Assembly: GCF_017115165.1 (NCBI RefSeq)
Contig: NZ_JABXKF010000003.1
Coordinates: forward strand, 1 to 56,843
Source: Nostoc sp. LPT
GTDB lineage: Bacteria; Cyanobacteriota; Cyanobacteriia; Cyanobacteriales; Nostocaceae
DNA: 56,843 nucleotides
Reading direction: 5' to 3'
The notes beneath the pieces were generated by a model. It saw only the letters and a program-made list of their open reading frames with translations. It did no database searches and was not told where the DNA came from. The translations under genes were made by a program, and so were the position numbers. Below, one piece after another: positions 17,417 through 27,395 of this stretch; position 1 is the first letter of the stretch, and every line of letters begins with the position of its first letter.

Positions 17417-17519
17417 ATACCAATTCAATTAATGATTGCAACACATCCTTGGGTAAAGACGCGATTCATCGCTTCTCTACAAATGGTCTATTTATCGCAT
17501 TCTTTTTTCAAATTGGTAT
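17417..17519. repeat. Small ATACCAATT-ended palindromic element
   Basis: ATACCAATT at 17417 pairs with AATTGGTAT at 17511-17519, enclosing ~85 bp. Another ataccaatt lies at about 17356. Elements with these ends are, from memory, frequent between Nostoc genes. Upstream of ppk2; no gene inside. Confidence 0.35.
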
Positions 17520-17604
17520 TACTATTAATAAATTATAACTTTCATGAATTAACGCTCGAAAACATACTTATGTATTAATAATTAGCTGCTAGGAGATTTT
17601 ATAC

Positions 17605-18474
17605 ATGAATCATGATGCTTTCATTGTTTCGCCAGGTTCAAAGATTTCTCTGAAAAAAAACTATGACCCAGCTTATAAAACTGATTTTCATGAAAAAACT
17701 GATGCTGCAACTAAATTACAGGTAGATGTTGAACGACTAGCTAATTACCAAAATATTCTCTATGCTCAAAATACCTATGCTCTGTTGATTATTTTTCAAG
17801 CAATGGATGCTGCTGGCAAAGACAGCACAATTAAACACGTGACTTCTGGTGTTAATCCGCAGGGATTTCAGGTGTTTAGTTTTAAGGGCCCTAGTGCGGA
17901 AGAATTAGACCATGACTACTTGTGGCGCTCAATGAAAGCTCTGCCAGAAAGAGGAAGAATTGGCATATTCAACCGTTCGTACTATGAAGAAGTACTAGTG
18001 GTTCGCGTCCATCCAGAAATGCTTCAAAAACAGCAACTTCCTCACTTGACTAATGGAAAAAAGATATGGAAACAGCGTTTTGAAGAAATCAATAACTTTG
18101 AAAAATATTTGGTTGATAATGGTGTAATCATTCTGAAGTTTTTTCTAAATGTCTCTAAATCAGAGCAGAAAAAACGCTTTTTAGCACGGATTAACTCTCC
18201 TGATAAAAATTGGAAGTTTTCAGATAATGATGTCCGAGAACGAGCTTTTTGGGATGATTATATGAATGCTTATGAAGAGGTTTTTAATAATACTAGTACT
18301 AAATGGGCGCCGTGGTATATTATTCCTGCCGATCGCAAATGGTTTACCCGCCTGACCGTTGCCAATATTATCTGCACAAAATTAGAGGAACTAAATCTGC
18401 AATACCCAACAGTTAGTGAGGAACATAAGCAGCAACTTTTGGAGGCGAAACGTATTCTAGAGCAGGAAGATTAA
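17605..18474 (+). CDS. ppk2: Polyphosphate kinase 2 family phosphotransferase
   Basis: A 289-residue PPK2 protein. These enzymes transfer phosphate between polyphosphate and nucleotides. Motifs: Walker [14 protein letters not shown] at ~72; [27 protein letters not shown], closest in pattern to the class III (AMP/ADP to ATP) enzymes as I recall them; Walker B/lid [22 protein letters not shown]; and the C-terminal [17 protein letters not shown]. The ATG at 17605 has a good ribosome binding site (aggag, 17590-17594). It should use stored polyphosphate to regenerate nucleotides in the cytoplasm. Monocistronic, with a long upstream region carrying two MITE-like elements. Confidence 0.92.
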   Translation: MNHDAFIVSPGSKISLKKNYDPAYKTDFHEKTDAATKLQVDVERLANYQNILYAQNTYALLIIFQAMDAAGKDSTIKHVTSGVNPQGFQVFSFKGPSAEELDHDYLWRSMKALPERGRIGIFNRSYYEEVLVVRVHPEMLQKQQLPHLTNGKKIWKQRFEEINNFEKYLVDNGVIILKFFLNVSKSEQKKRFLARINSPDKNWKFSDNDVRERAFWDDYMNAYEEVFNNTSTKWAPWYIIPADRKWFTRLTVANIICTKLEELNLQYPTVSEEHKQQLLEAKRILEQED

Positions 18475-18622
18475 CCTGTGAATTTGAAAGGTAAAGGCAA
18501 AAAAATACCGAAATAGTTAAAATATACTGTATAATATATGTAAATACGAATAAAAAAATTATAACTTAATTAATGCTATTTGTAACTAAAGAAGTTACGC
18601 AGATAGTTATAGGCGCAAAATT

Positions 18623-18837
18623 ATGATTGAGATGGCAGAAAATGCCAAAAAGCATCTACCTCACTTTACTAATGCTGCCTTTGATATAGTGGCGATCGCA
18701 GCCTCAGCCGGACATGATATGAGGCATTGGTACAATCTATGGTTATTGGTATCCAAGGCTTTTTAGCGAAACCCTTCACCACTGATCAATTATTGAACTT
18801 TGTCCAAAAAATAATTCCGTTAAAATCAATTTGCTAG
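18623..18837 (+). pseudogene. Remnant joining a CheB start to a receiver-domain end
   Basis: The frame from ATG 18623 reads a CheB-like N-terminus (FDIVAIAASAG, the first strand of the methylesterase domain, after a KHLPHFTNAA leader) and stops at 18764-18766. From 18751, in the +2 frame, follows the C-terminus of a response-regulator receiver (GFLAKPFTTDQLLNFVQKII), ending TAG at 18835-18837. The KP dipeptide of the receiver is visible. A large internal deletion plus frameshift of a CheB/hybrid-kinase gene explains this. Non-functional. Confidence 0.6.
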
Positions 18838-18877
18838 GATACTCAGCGAAATTTAAATTCTGGAGTTTTTTAACTCT

Positions 18878-19474
18878 GTGCTTACTCAGTTACCAACTAT
18901 CAACGTCCTGAAACAGCCCACTAGCTTTGCTTGGGTTGAACAAGCGATCGCTAACTTAGATATTATCTTACTTGACCACTCCCACTGTGAACGCAAAGCA
19001 GCAGGCGTGGCCTTGAACATGATGTTTCGCTACCCTTCCAATACTAAAATGGTACGGGAGTTAACTGCGATCGCCCGCGAAGAACTAGAACACTTTGAGT
19101 TAGTTAACCAATGGTTAGAACGCCGAAATATTCCCTTAGCTCCCCTACCACCGCCTCCATATGGCGCGGGTTTAAAATCTCAAGTACGCCCCAAAGAACC
19201 TGAGCGATTTCTGGATTCCTTACTAGTCACTGGTTTAATTGAAGCTCGCTCTCACGAGCGCCTGGGACTATTAGCTGCTCACTGTCCAGAGCCAGAGTTA
19301 GCAAAATTTTATCGTGGGCTAATGGCATCCGAAGCGCGTCACTACGGTATATATTGGGTTTTAGCTGCTACTTATTTCGACAAAGAAATTGTCATGCAAC
19401 GGCTTGATGAATTAGCAATTGTCGAAAGCGAGTTGCTAGCGACTTTGCACCCAGAACCTAGAATTCACAGTTAG
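18878..19474 (+). CDS. miaE: tRNA hydroxylase MiaE-like di-iron protein
   Basis: A 198-residue ferritin-like protein of the MiaE family, which hydroxylates the isopentenyl group of 2-methylthio-N6-isopentenyladenosine at tRNA position 37 with O2. Di-iron ligands are visible: an acidic/HCE segment (DHSHCERKAAG), AREELEHFE (ExxH), an LIEARSHER helix and SEARHYGIYW (ExxH). It starts at a GTG (18878) with tggag about ten bases upstream; no in-frame ATG fits better. The length is that of the cyanobacterial form. It is followed 18 bp later by a VOC gene on the same strand. Confidence 0.88.
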   Translation: MLTQLPTINVLKQPTSFAWVEQAIANLDIILLDHSHCERKAAGVALNMMFRYPSNTKMVRELTAIAREELEHFELVNQWLERRNIPLAPLPPPPYGAGLKSQVRPKEPERFLDSLLVTGLIEARSHERLGLLAAHCPEPELAKFYRGLMASEARHYGIYWVLAATYFDKEIVMQRLDELAIVESELLATLHPEPRIHS

Positions 19475-19492
19475 TAGACTAACCCAACAGAT

Positions 19493-19897
19493 ATGAAGCT
19501 TCAGCTAACACACCTGAGACTGCTTGTCTCCAACTACAAAGATTCTTTTCTGTTTTACCGGGATCTGCTGAAATTTGATGTCGATTGGGGCGATGAAGAT
19601 AGCGGATATGCTGAGTTTAATGCCGGATATCTCAAGCTGGGTTTGTTCAAAAAAGAATTAATGGCTGAAGTAGTCCCAAGAATTGAACAGCCTTCGTATG
19701 TTGTCAATCGAGATAAAATTGTCTTGATTTTGGCAGTCGATAACGTGGATGAAGTCTATGAGCAAGTAAAGGCTCAGAATGCGGTCGTTGTGACTCAACC
19801 ACAAGATCGCCCAAGCTGGGGAATCCGCACAGCTCATTTGCGCGATCCTGATGGCAATCTCATCGAAATCTACAACAATCTAGGAATTGTTAGTTAA
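19493..19897 (+). CDS. VOC (glyoxalase/bleomycin-resistance fold) protein
   Basis: A 134-residue protein with the two-module VOC fold: LTHLRLLVSNYKDSFLFYRDLLKF at the start and VDNVDEVYEQVKAQ followed by TAHLRDPDGNLIEIYNN at the end. Metal ligands are plausible at the first-strand His and the final Glu. The family covers glyoxalases, dioxygenases and resistance proteins, so the substrate cannot be assigned. Co-directional with miaE (18 bp) and cobL (45 bp); possible operon, with no obvious shared pathway. Confidence 0.8.
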   Translation: MKLQLTHLRLLVSNYKDSFLFYRDLLKFDVDWGDEDSGYAEFNAGYLKLGLFKKELMAEVVPRIEQPSYVVNRDKIVLILAVDNVDEVYEQVKAQNAVVVTQPQDRPSWGIRTAHLRDPDGNLIEIYNNLGIVS

Positions 19898-19942
19898 AAG
19901 TTCCTGCCAACAACGTTATGAAGTAATTAATCATGAATTAGC

Positions 19943-21154
19943 ATGATACACAAATGGCTTTCTATTGTTGGCATTGGGGAAGATGGATTACAGGGGTTAA
20001 GCGCGATCGCTCTTTCTTTACTCGATCGAGCCAAAGTAATTGTAGGAGGCGATCGCCATTTAGCAATGCTCCCTACAGACGATCGACGTGAGAAACTAGT
20101 CTGGACATCTCCCATTAGTGCTTCGGTAGAGGAAATCATCCAACGTCGGGGTCAGTCAATCTGCGTACTTGCAAGCGGCGATCCGATGTGTTATGGCATT
20201 GGTGTCACCTTAATCCGGCGAATTCCCGTCTCTGAAATGACGATTATTCCCGCACCTTCAGCCTTCAGCCTCGCCTGTGCCAGGGTGGGATGGTCTTTAA
20301 CTGAGGTGGAAACCTTGAGTTTGAATGGTCGTCCATCCTCCCTACTCCAGTCTTACATTTATCCGGGAGCGCGGCTGTTGATTTTGAGTGAGGGGAAAGA
20401 CACACCAACGCTTGTTGCTCAAATTTTGACAAATCGCGGCTATGGTGGCAGTAAGATCGCTGTATTGGAGCGTATGGGCGGCACTCATGAAAGAATTGTG
20501 GAAGCTACGGCTGCATCTTGGGGTGAAACTGAAGTTGCAGTGTTGAATGCGATCGCAGTTGATTGTATTGCTGATACTGGAGTTATCCGATTACCAAGAT
20601 TACCAGGATTACCAGATAACGCCTACCACCACGATGGCCAATTAACGAAGCGTGAAGTTAGGGCAATTACCCTAGCAGCTTTGGCTCCCACACCGGGAGA
20701 ATTATTGTGGGATGTGGGCGCGGGTTGCGGCTCAATTTCAATTGAATGGATGCGGAGTAATGCTCGATGTCGAGCGATCGCGATCGAACAAAACTCCTCT
20801 AGACTACTGTATATTGCCGATAATGCCGCCACTCTCGGAACTCCAAATCTGCAAATCATTGAAGGTAAAGCGCCCCATACCCTGAAAGATTTGCCAGCAC
20901 CAAATGCCATTTTTATTGGTGGTGGGGTGACAGCAACGGGACTTTTTGATATTTGCTGGGAAGCACTACAGCCGGGTGGACGTTTAGTAGCAAATGTTGT
21001 CACGGTAGAAGGTGAGCAAACTTTATTTAAATGGCATGAACGAGTCGGAGGCAATTTAACTCGTATTGCCATTCAGCGAGCGGAACCTATTGGTAAATTT
21101 TTAGGTTGGCGAGCAATGGCGGCTGTGACGCAATGGGTAGTAGTGAAGTCTTAA
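19943..21154 (+). CDS. cobL: Precorrin-6Y C5,15-methyltransferase, CbiE-CbiT fusion
   Basis: A 403-residue bifunctional cobalamin enzyme. The N-terminal half (~1-205) is the CbiE tetrapyrrole methylase (LSIVGIGEDGLQGLS, VIVGGDRHLAML, VLASGDPMCYGIG). The C-terminal half (~215-403) is the CbiT SAM methyltransferase/decarboxylase (TKREVRAITLAAL, LLWDVGAGCGSISIEW for SAM binding, PNAIFIGGG). It methylates C5 and C15 of precorrin-6Y with decarboxylation of the C12 acetate chain, giving precorrin-8X. No other cob/cbi gene lies in the window, which fits the scattered B12 genes of cyanobacteria. Confidence 0.93.
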   Translation: MIHKWLSIVGIGEDGLQGLSAIALSLLDRAKVIVGGDRHLAMLPTDDRREKLVWTSPISASVEEIIQRRGQSICVLASGDPMCYGIGVTLIRRIPVSEMTIIPAPSAFSLACARVGWSLTEVETLSLNGRPSSLLQSYIYPGARLLILSEGKDTPTLVAQILTNRGYGGSKIAVLERMGGTHERIVEATAASWGETEVAVLNAIAVDCIADTGVIRLPRLPGLPDNAYHHDGQLTKREVRAITLAALAPTPGELLWDVGAGCGSISIEWMRSNARCRAIAIEQNSSRLLYIADNAATLGTPNLQIIEGKAPHTLKDLPAPNAIFIGGGVTATGLFDICWEALQPGGRLVANVVTVEGEQTLFKWHERVGGNLTRIAIQRAEPIGKFLGWRAMAAVTQWVVVKS

Positions 21155-21489
21155 AAATTCAATAGTTAAAGTTATAAGTGCGTAGACGCTTCGTCTTATC
21201 GCAGACATCGCTTTTGTAATTTGGTTATAACTTACGTAAATTCTTGCCTTGTTATACGCGGTATAGTTTGTAAAATGTATTTTGCTAAGACCATAAAGCA
21301 TTATAAGTATATTCTCTACCTCTACATAATACAGCAAAATGAATATCTGCTATACCTATAATCTGCTGTAAATTGGTGATTAATACACTTAATTTTTAGC
21401 ACATCACAAAATCGCTGTGCTCACTGATAGTAGTAACTCTGTTCTGGGTATACTAAACCATAGAAAGAAAATTATCATAACTAGATGCA
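21155..21489. other. Intergenic region before the signalling gene
   Basis: About 335 bp without a gene. It contains a dispersed cyanobacterial intergenic motif (gcgtagacgcttcgtctt, 21180-21197). A TATACT at 21449 is a possible -10 box for the kinase gene; no clear -35. Nothing else recognisable. Confidence 0.4.
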
Positions 21490-24400
21490 ATGTTAATAGA
21501 ATCAAGCGAACTATTTATAATACTTGGCTATCGCATTATTAAGCAATTATATTCAGGTAAAAAAACCTTAGTTTATCGGGCTATCAGAGAAAAAGATCAG
21601 CAATCAGTTATTTTAAAATTGATGCGTAATGAAAATCCTAGTTTTGCTGAAATTAATCAGTTTCAGAATCAATACACCATTACCAAAAATCTTGAAATTC
21701 CAGGCATAGTCAAACCAATAAGCCTAGAAAAATACGACAATAGATATATTATAGTAATGGAATATTTTGGGAGTATTGCCCTTAATATCTGGCAGCAAGA
21801 AGAGCATAAAAAAGGAAAAAATTCTATTTCCTTGAGTGAGTTTTTTGATATTGCCATTGAAATTAGTGCAACTTTGGAACGGCTACATCACCATCGGATC
21901 ATTCACAAAGATATTAAACCTGCTAATATTTTGATTCATCCGATAACAGGTAAAACCAAGATCATCGATTTTAGTATTGCTACTCTATTACCAAAAGAAA
22001 TTCAATTTCTCACAAATCCCAACGTCCTAGAAGGAACTCTAGCTTATATTTCCCCTGAACAAACAGGACGCATGAATCGAGGTATAGACTACCGTACCGA
22101 CTTTTATTCCTTGGGTATCACCTTCTTTGAACTTTTAACAGGGCAGTTACCCTTTAGTACAACTGAACCGATGGAGTTAGTCTACTCTCACATAGCCAAA
22201 GAACCGCCAAAAGCCAGCTATATTAACTCCAATATTCCCACAATTTTATCTGATATGATCGGCAAGCTGATAGCAAAAAATGCCGAAGACCGATATCAGA
22301 GTGCTCATGGACTCAGGTATGACTTAGAGAAATGTCAAAACCAATGGCTAGAGAAACAAAATCTTACAGTCTTTGAATTAGGAAGTCGGGATATTTCAAA
22401 TTATTTTGCCATTCCTGAAAAACTTTATGGTCGTCAAAGAGAGATTGAAATTCTACTTACTACTTTTGACCGGGTGACAAAGGGAAACACGGAAATGGTT
22501 TTAGTCTCTGGTTACTCAGGGATTGGTAAAACTGCTGTGGTGAACGAAGTCCACAAACCCATTGCTAAACAGCGTAGTTACTTCATCAAAGGAAAATTTG
22601 ACCAATTCCAACGTGATATCCCGTTGTCAGGATTGGTACAAGCTTTGCGGGATTTAATTGAGCAAATACTCTCCGAAACAGATGCCCAAATTCAACAGTG
22701 GAAAACCAAAATCTTATCGGCATTGAGTACGCAATCTCAGGTAATCATTAATGTAATTCCTGAACTTGAAATAATTATTGGCAAACAACCTGTATCTGCT
22801 GAACTTACTGGTAGCGCTGCTCAAAATCGCTTCAATTTATTGTTTCAGAGATTTATCCAAGTGTTCTCTACTAAAGATCATCCTCTGGTGATCTTTTTAG
22901 ATGATTTGCAATGGGCTGATACGGCTTCCTTGAAGTTTATTCAATTATTAATGGATGGAACTTCTTCTCGCTTTGCTAAGGATACAGAGAATATATCTGA
23001 AAGTAAAGGTAGTTTACTACTCATTAGCGCCTATAGGGATAATGAAGTTTCAAATCTACATCCGCTACATTTAACACTACAAGAAATTGCTAAGACAGGA
23101 GGAATAATTAATACAATTAAACTCTTACCTTTAAGTCAGATTGATTTAAATCATCTAATTGCTGACATGCTGCGTTGTCCAGAAGCCATTGCTGTGCCTC
23201 TGACTCAAATAGTGTTTTTCAAAACTAAAGGAAACCCTTTCTTCGCAACTCAATTTCTCAAGTTATTGTATGATGATGGATTAATTGAATTAAATTCTGA
23301 TGCTGGTCATTGGAAGTATGATATTACCAAAATTAAAACTTTATCTCTTACAGATGATGTAGTAGAATTTATGGGCATACAAATAGAAAAATTGCCTAAA
23401 AATGTACAAAATGTATTAAAAATATCTGCTTGTATTGGTAATGAGTTTGACTTAAAAACATTGTCACTCGTTAATGAAAAATCTTTAATAGATACTGCAT
23501 CTGACTTATGGCAAGCATTACTTGAAGGATTGATTGTTCCTCAGAAAGATGGTTATAGTTTTGCACCAGAAAATGATAGACAACTATTAAGCTTTTCAAC
23601 TAGAGAATCAGAAAATTTATCAACTACTAATTCCCAAATACCTAAATATAAATTCGTACATGACAGAGTTCAGCAAGCAGCTTATTCTCTAATTTCCAAA
23701 GACCAAATCAAGCAAATGCACTTAAAAATTGGGTTGCTTCTCTTGAAGAATACCCCAGTTACCGAACGGGAAGAAAATATTTTTGAGCTTGTCAATCATT
23801 TCAATATTGCAGCTGAATTTATCACCCATCAAGCTAAACGTAATGAGTTGGCTGAAATGAGTCTAATTGCTGGACGTAAAGCTTTAGTATCAACAGCTTA
23901 TTCTTCAGCACTTAAATATTTAACTACTGGAATTGAGCTACTAGCAGATGATAGTTGGGATAGTAAATATAATATTACCTTAGCTTTATATAATACGGCA
24001 GCAGAAGCGGCATATCTCAGTGGTGACTTTGAATATACAGAAAAATGTGTCCAGGTTGTGTTGCTAAAAGCGAAAACTCCACTAGATCGAGTGAAAGCTT
24101 ATGAAGTTAAAATACAGTCTTATGGTGCACAAGGAAAAGAACTGGAAGCTGTCCATATTGCAAAAATATTTTTGAAAACTTTGGGAGTAGAGTTTCCTAC
24201 AAATCCCAGTCAATCAGATATTCAGTTAGCAATAGAGACAACATCTGCAAAATTGGCTAATAAATCCATTCAAGACTTAATTGAACTGCCAGAAATTACA
24301 GAAGCGCAACCACTGATAATCATGCGTATTCTATCTAGTACAATTGGTCTTGCTTATACAGTTGCGCCGGAATTATTACTATTTATTATTCTAAAACAGA

Positions 24401-27135
24401 TCAATTTATCAATCAAATTTGGTAATTCTCCTTTGTCTGCTTTTGCGTATGTGATGTATGGAGTAATGTTGTGTGGGGTAATAGGAGACATTGATTCTGG
24501 ATATAAATTTGGGAAACTAGCTGATAGTTTGTTGCCTAATTTCCAAACAAGAGAAGTAACTGGGAAGGTTGTGGAAACATTTAATCATCTTGTCAGACAT
24601 TGGAAAGAGCATCTGAAGGAAACATTGAAACCTTTACTTGAGGCTTATATGACTAATCTTGAAGTAGGAGATATGGAATTTGCAGCTTATGCTCTTTATG
24701 GTTACTCTCAACATGCATACTTTACAGGACAAGAACTAATAAAACTTGAACAAGATATAGAAATATATAGCAATACTATTAAGCAAATAAAGCAAGAAAG
24801 AGTATTTTATTGGAATGAAATATTTCGGCAGACAATTTTGAATCTTCTTGGAGATGTTCAAAATCCGCAGAGTTTAATCGGTGAAGTCTATGATGAAGAT
24901 AAAATGCTACCACTTCATCTGAAAGCTCAAGATGGAGTAGCACTTTTTTTCCTATATTTCTGTAAACTTCACATATCTTATCTGCTGGCTGATTACTCTC
25001 AAGCTCTTAAAAATACAGTCATGGCAGAAAAGTACTTATATGCTGGTGTCGGCATGTTCGTAACTGCTCAATTTTATTTCTACGATTCATTGACGCATCT
25101 AGCAGTATATTCTGATTTCGATGAACCTGAACAAAAAGAAGTCCTTCATAGAGTGACAGAAAATCAGAAAAAAATGCAAAACTGGGCAGATCAGGCTCCC
25201 ATGAATCACTTGCATAAATTTTATTTAGTAGAGGCAGAACTGCATCGAGTTCTTGGTCAATATCTGGAAGCGATAGATAATTATGAATATGCTATTTCCC
25301 TTAGTAAAAAAAATGAGTACATTAACGAAGAAGCTCTTGCCTGTGAATTAGCTGCTAAATTTTATCTTGAATGGGGCAAACAAAGAATTGCCCAACTATA
25401 CCTCACTGATGCCTACTATTGCTATGTTCGCTGGGGAGCATTAGCCAAAGTTTATGACTTACAAAAACGCTATCCTCAATTACTTCTTTCCATGATTCAG
25501 CAAGAAGAACTTAGCTATTCTAACAGTGAAAAGAATCTACCTGAACTGAGCCTACATCTATCTACACTTAGCAATAAATCTACTCTAGTGACGAATGAAA
25601 CTGTCATTGGCTCTAACACTAGCATTTCAGATATGTTAGATTTGGAAACTGTCATAAAAGCTTCTCAAGCAGTGTCTGGAGAGATTGAATTGGAGGCACT
25701 CCTTTCTACTTTAATGGAAGTTGTGATGGAAAATGTAGGAGCTTCTAAATGTGTGCTGATATTAAGTGAACCTAATAACTTAGACTTAACTGTTGCTGCA
25801 ATTAGTTCTGGTTCTACTTTTAGAGATACTCATACAGAGTTTTTATATATTCCTTTAGAATCTAGCGATCTTGTTCCTATCTCTTTGATTAATTATGTCA
25901 AACGAACCCAAGAAATATTAGTAATTGATGACATTAAATCTAAAGCTGCTTTTGCAGTAGATAGTTATATTAACCGTGAGGAACCAAAAAGTATATTATG
26001 TATTCCGATGCTTAATCAAGGTAAATTGCTGGGGCTGATTTATCTAGAAAATAATTTAACTACAGGAGCATTTACACGCGATCGCCTAGAAGTTCTCAAA
26101 CTCTTAACTATCCAAGCTGCAATCTCTTTAGAAAATGCCATTCTCTACAATAATTTGACTGAAGCGAATGAGCAATTGGAGGAATACAGTCATGTACTAG
26201 AGGAAAGGGTGGTAGTAAGAACAGCAGAACTTAACGAAAAAAATCAGCATCTGCAAGCAGCTCTAGAAGAATTACAAAGTACCCAAAGTCAATTAATCCA
26301 AAGTGAGAAAATGTCTTCTTTAGGGCAAATGGTGGCGGGAATTGCCCATGAAATTAATAACCCGATCAATTTTATTCATGGTAATATTACTCACGCAAGT
26401 GATTATGTTCAACAATTGCTAGATTTAATTAATATCTATCAGCAACAATATCCCCATCCCTCAGCAATAGTGGAGCAAAAAATTGAGCAAATGGATGTAC
26501 AATTCTTGAAAGAAGACCTCCCAAAGGTGCTCGATTCTATGAAGGTAGGAAGTTCCCGTATCCGAAATATTATTCTGAGCTTACGTAATTTCTCTCGTCT
26601 AGATGAATCGGAAATGAAGGCTGTAAATATTCATGAAGGCATCGACAGTACCTTAATGATTTTGCAGCACCGACTCAAAGAAAAAAGCGTAGACGCAAAG
26701 CGGCTTGTCGATAGACATCGCCCAGAAATTGAGGTCTTTAAAGAATATGCACAACTGCCGAATGTTATTTGCTATGCCGGTCAACTCAACCAAGTGTTTA
26801 TGAATATTTTAAGTAATGCGATCGATGCTTTAGAGGACTATAACTATGGAGAAAATTCTCCCAGCAAAAATCCTCAGATTCGTATTCGTACTGAACTAGG
26901 AGAAGTAAACACGTTGAAGATTCGGATTGCTGATAACGGTTATGGTATGACTGCACAAATGCAGCAGAAAATATTCGATCCATTTTTTACCACTAAGGCA
27001 GTAGGAAGTGGTACAGGGTTGGGGTTGTCAATTAGCTATCAAGTGGTAGTGGACAAACACAAGGGTCAGTTAAGCTGCAAATCAACTCCGGGAGAGGGAA
27101 CTGAGTTTGTGATTGAGATTCCAATGCAACAGTGA
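21490..27135 (+). CDS. Ser/Thr kinase - AAA ATPase - GAF - histidine kinase
   Basis: A 1881-residue multidomain signalling protein of the kind expanded in Nostocales. N-terminal Hanks kinase (~10-275): RIIHKDIKPANILI catalytic loop, DFS in place of DFG, APE-like SPEQTGR. Then an AAA_16 ATPase (~315-700): GYSGIGKTAVVNEV (Walker A) and LVIFLDDLQWAD (Walker B). A long helical TPR-like region follows (~750-1330), then a GAF domain (~1395-1550), a coiled coil and a histidine kinase (~1600-1881): H-box MVAGIAHEINNPINF, N-box NILSNAIDAL, G-boxes DNGYGM and GSGTGLGLS. All kinase blocks are present. No membrane segment; the GAF is the likely sensor. Partner response regulator not nearby; the nearest receiver (18.7 kb) is dead. 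Confidence 0.93.
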   Translation: MLIESSELFIILGYRIIKQLYSGKKTLVYRAIREKDQQSVILKLMRNENPSFAEINQFQNQYTITKNLEIPGIVKPISLEKYDNRYIIVMEYFGSIALNIWQQEEHKKGKNSISLSEFFDIAIEISATLERLHHHRIIHKDIKPANILIHPITGKTKIIDFSIATLLPKEIQFLTNPNVLEGTLAYISPEQTGRMNRGIDYRTDFYSLGITFFELLTGQLPFSTTEPMELVYSHIAKEPPKASYINSNIPTILSDMIGKLIAKNAEDRYQSAHGLRYDLEKCQNQWLEKQNLTVFELGSRDISNYFAIPEKLYGRQREIEILLTTFDRVTKGNTEMVLVSGYSGIGKTAVVNEVHKPIAKQRSYFIKGKFDQFQRDIPLSGLVQALRDLIEQILSETDAQIQQWKTKILSALSTQSQVIINVIPELEIIIGKQPVSAELTGSAAQNRFNLLFQRFIQVFSTKDHPLVIFLDDLQWADTASLKFIQLLMDGTSSRFAKDTENISESKGSLLLISAYRDNEVSNLHPLHLTLQEIAKTGGIINTIKLLPLSQIDLNHLIADMLRCPEAIAVPLTQIVFFKTKGNPFFATQFLKLLYDDGLIELNSDAGHWKYDITKIKTLSLTDDVVEFMGIQIEKLPKNVQNVLKISACIGNEFDLKTLSLVNEKSLIDTASDLWQALLEGLIVPQKDGYSFAPENDRQLLSFSTRESENLSTTNSQIPKYKFVHDRVQQAAYSLISKDQIKQMHLKIGLLLLKNTPVTEREENIFELVNHFNIAAEFITHQAKRNELAEMSLIAGRKALVSTAYSSALKYLTTGIELLADDSWDSKYNITLALYNTAAEAAYLSGDFEYTEKCVQVVLLKAKTPLDRVKAYEVKIQSYGAQGKELEAVHIAKIFLKTLGVEFPTNPSQSDIQLAIETTSAKLANKSIQDLIELPEITEAQPLIIMRILSSTIGLAYTVAPELLLFIILKQINLSIKFGNSPLSAFAYVMYGVMLCGVIGDIDSGYKFGKLADSLLPNFQTREVTGKVVETFNHLVRHWKEHLKETLKPLLEAYMTNLEVGDMEFAAYALYGYSQHAYFTGQELIKLEQDIEIYSNTIKQIKQERVFYWNEIFRQTILNLLGDVQNPQSLIGEVYDEDKMLPLHLKAQDGVALFFLYFCKLHISYLLADYSQALKNTVMAEKYLYAGVGMFVTAQFYFYDSLTHLAVYSDFDEPEQKEVLHRVTENQKKMQNWADQAPMNHLHKFYLVEAELHRVLGQYLEAIDNYEYAISLSKKNEYINEEALACELAAKFYLEWGKQRIAQLYLTDAYYCYVRWGALAKVYDLQKRYPQLLLSMIQQEELSYSNSEKNLPELSLHLSTLSNKSTLVTNETVIGSNTSISDMLDLETVIKASQAVSGEIELEALLSTLMEVVMENVGASKCVLILSEPNNLDLTVAAISSGSTFRDTHTEFLYIPLESSDLVPISLINYVKRTQEILVIDDIKSKAAFAVDSYINREEPKSILCIPMLNQGKLLGLIYLENNLTTGAFTRDRLEVLKLLTIQAAISLENAILYNNLTEANEQLEEYSHVLEERVVVRTAELNEKNQHLQAALEELQSTQSQLIQSEKMSSLGQMVAGIAHEINNPINFIHGNITHASDYVQQLLDLINIYQQQYPHPSAIVEQKIEQMDVQFLKEDLPKVLDSMKVGSSRIRNIILSLRNFSRLDESEMKAVNIHEGIDSTLMILQHRLKEKSVDAKRLVDRHRPEIEVFKEYAQLPNVICYAGQLNQVFMNILSNAIDALEDYNYGENSPSKNPQIRIRTELGEVNTLKIRIADNGYGMTAQMQQKIFDPFFTTKAVGSGTGLGLSISYQVVVDKHKGQLSCKSTPGEGTEFVIEIPMQQ

Positions 27136-27395
27136 GACAAGCTACCGTTACTGAAAAATTTGGCGTTGCATAATGACGGTATGAATCATTGCGAAACTGG
27201 AACATCCCAAATAGATGGTTTACAGCGATCGCTTCTTCATCATTCTCTAGAAGTAAAGATTATTTTGCGTTTTTGAGCCTTAATAAGCGGATAATGAAGG
27301 TTTAAGAGTTTTCGGCGTCGAGATCGTCACAGCAAGAGGTAGTGGTTATTTTTTCCCACGAATTATTTCTAAAAGAGCAGGAATAGCAGAAAAAT
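27136..27395. other. Intergenic region, no gene seen
   Basis: About 260 bp between the signalling gene and an SDR gene. One HIP1 site; no ORF, hairpin or repeat worth naming. Confidence 0.4.
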
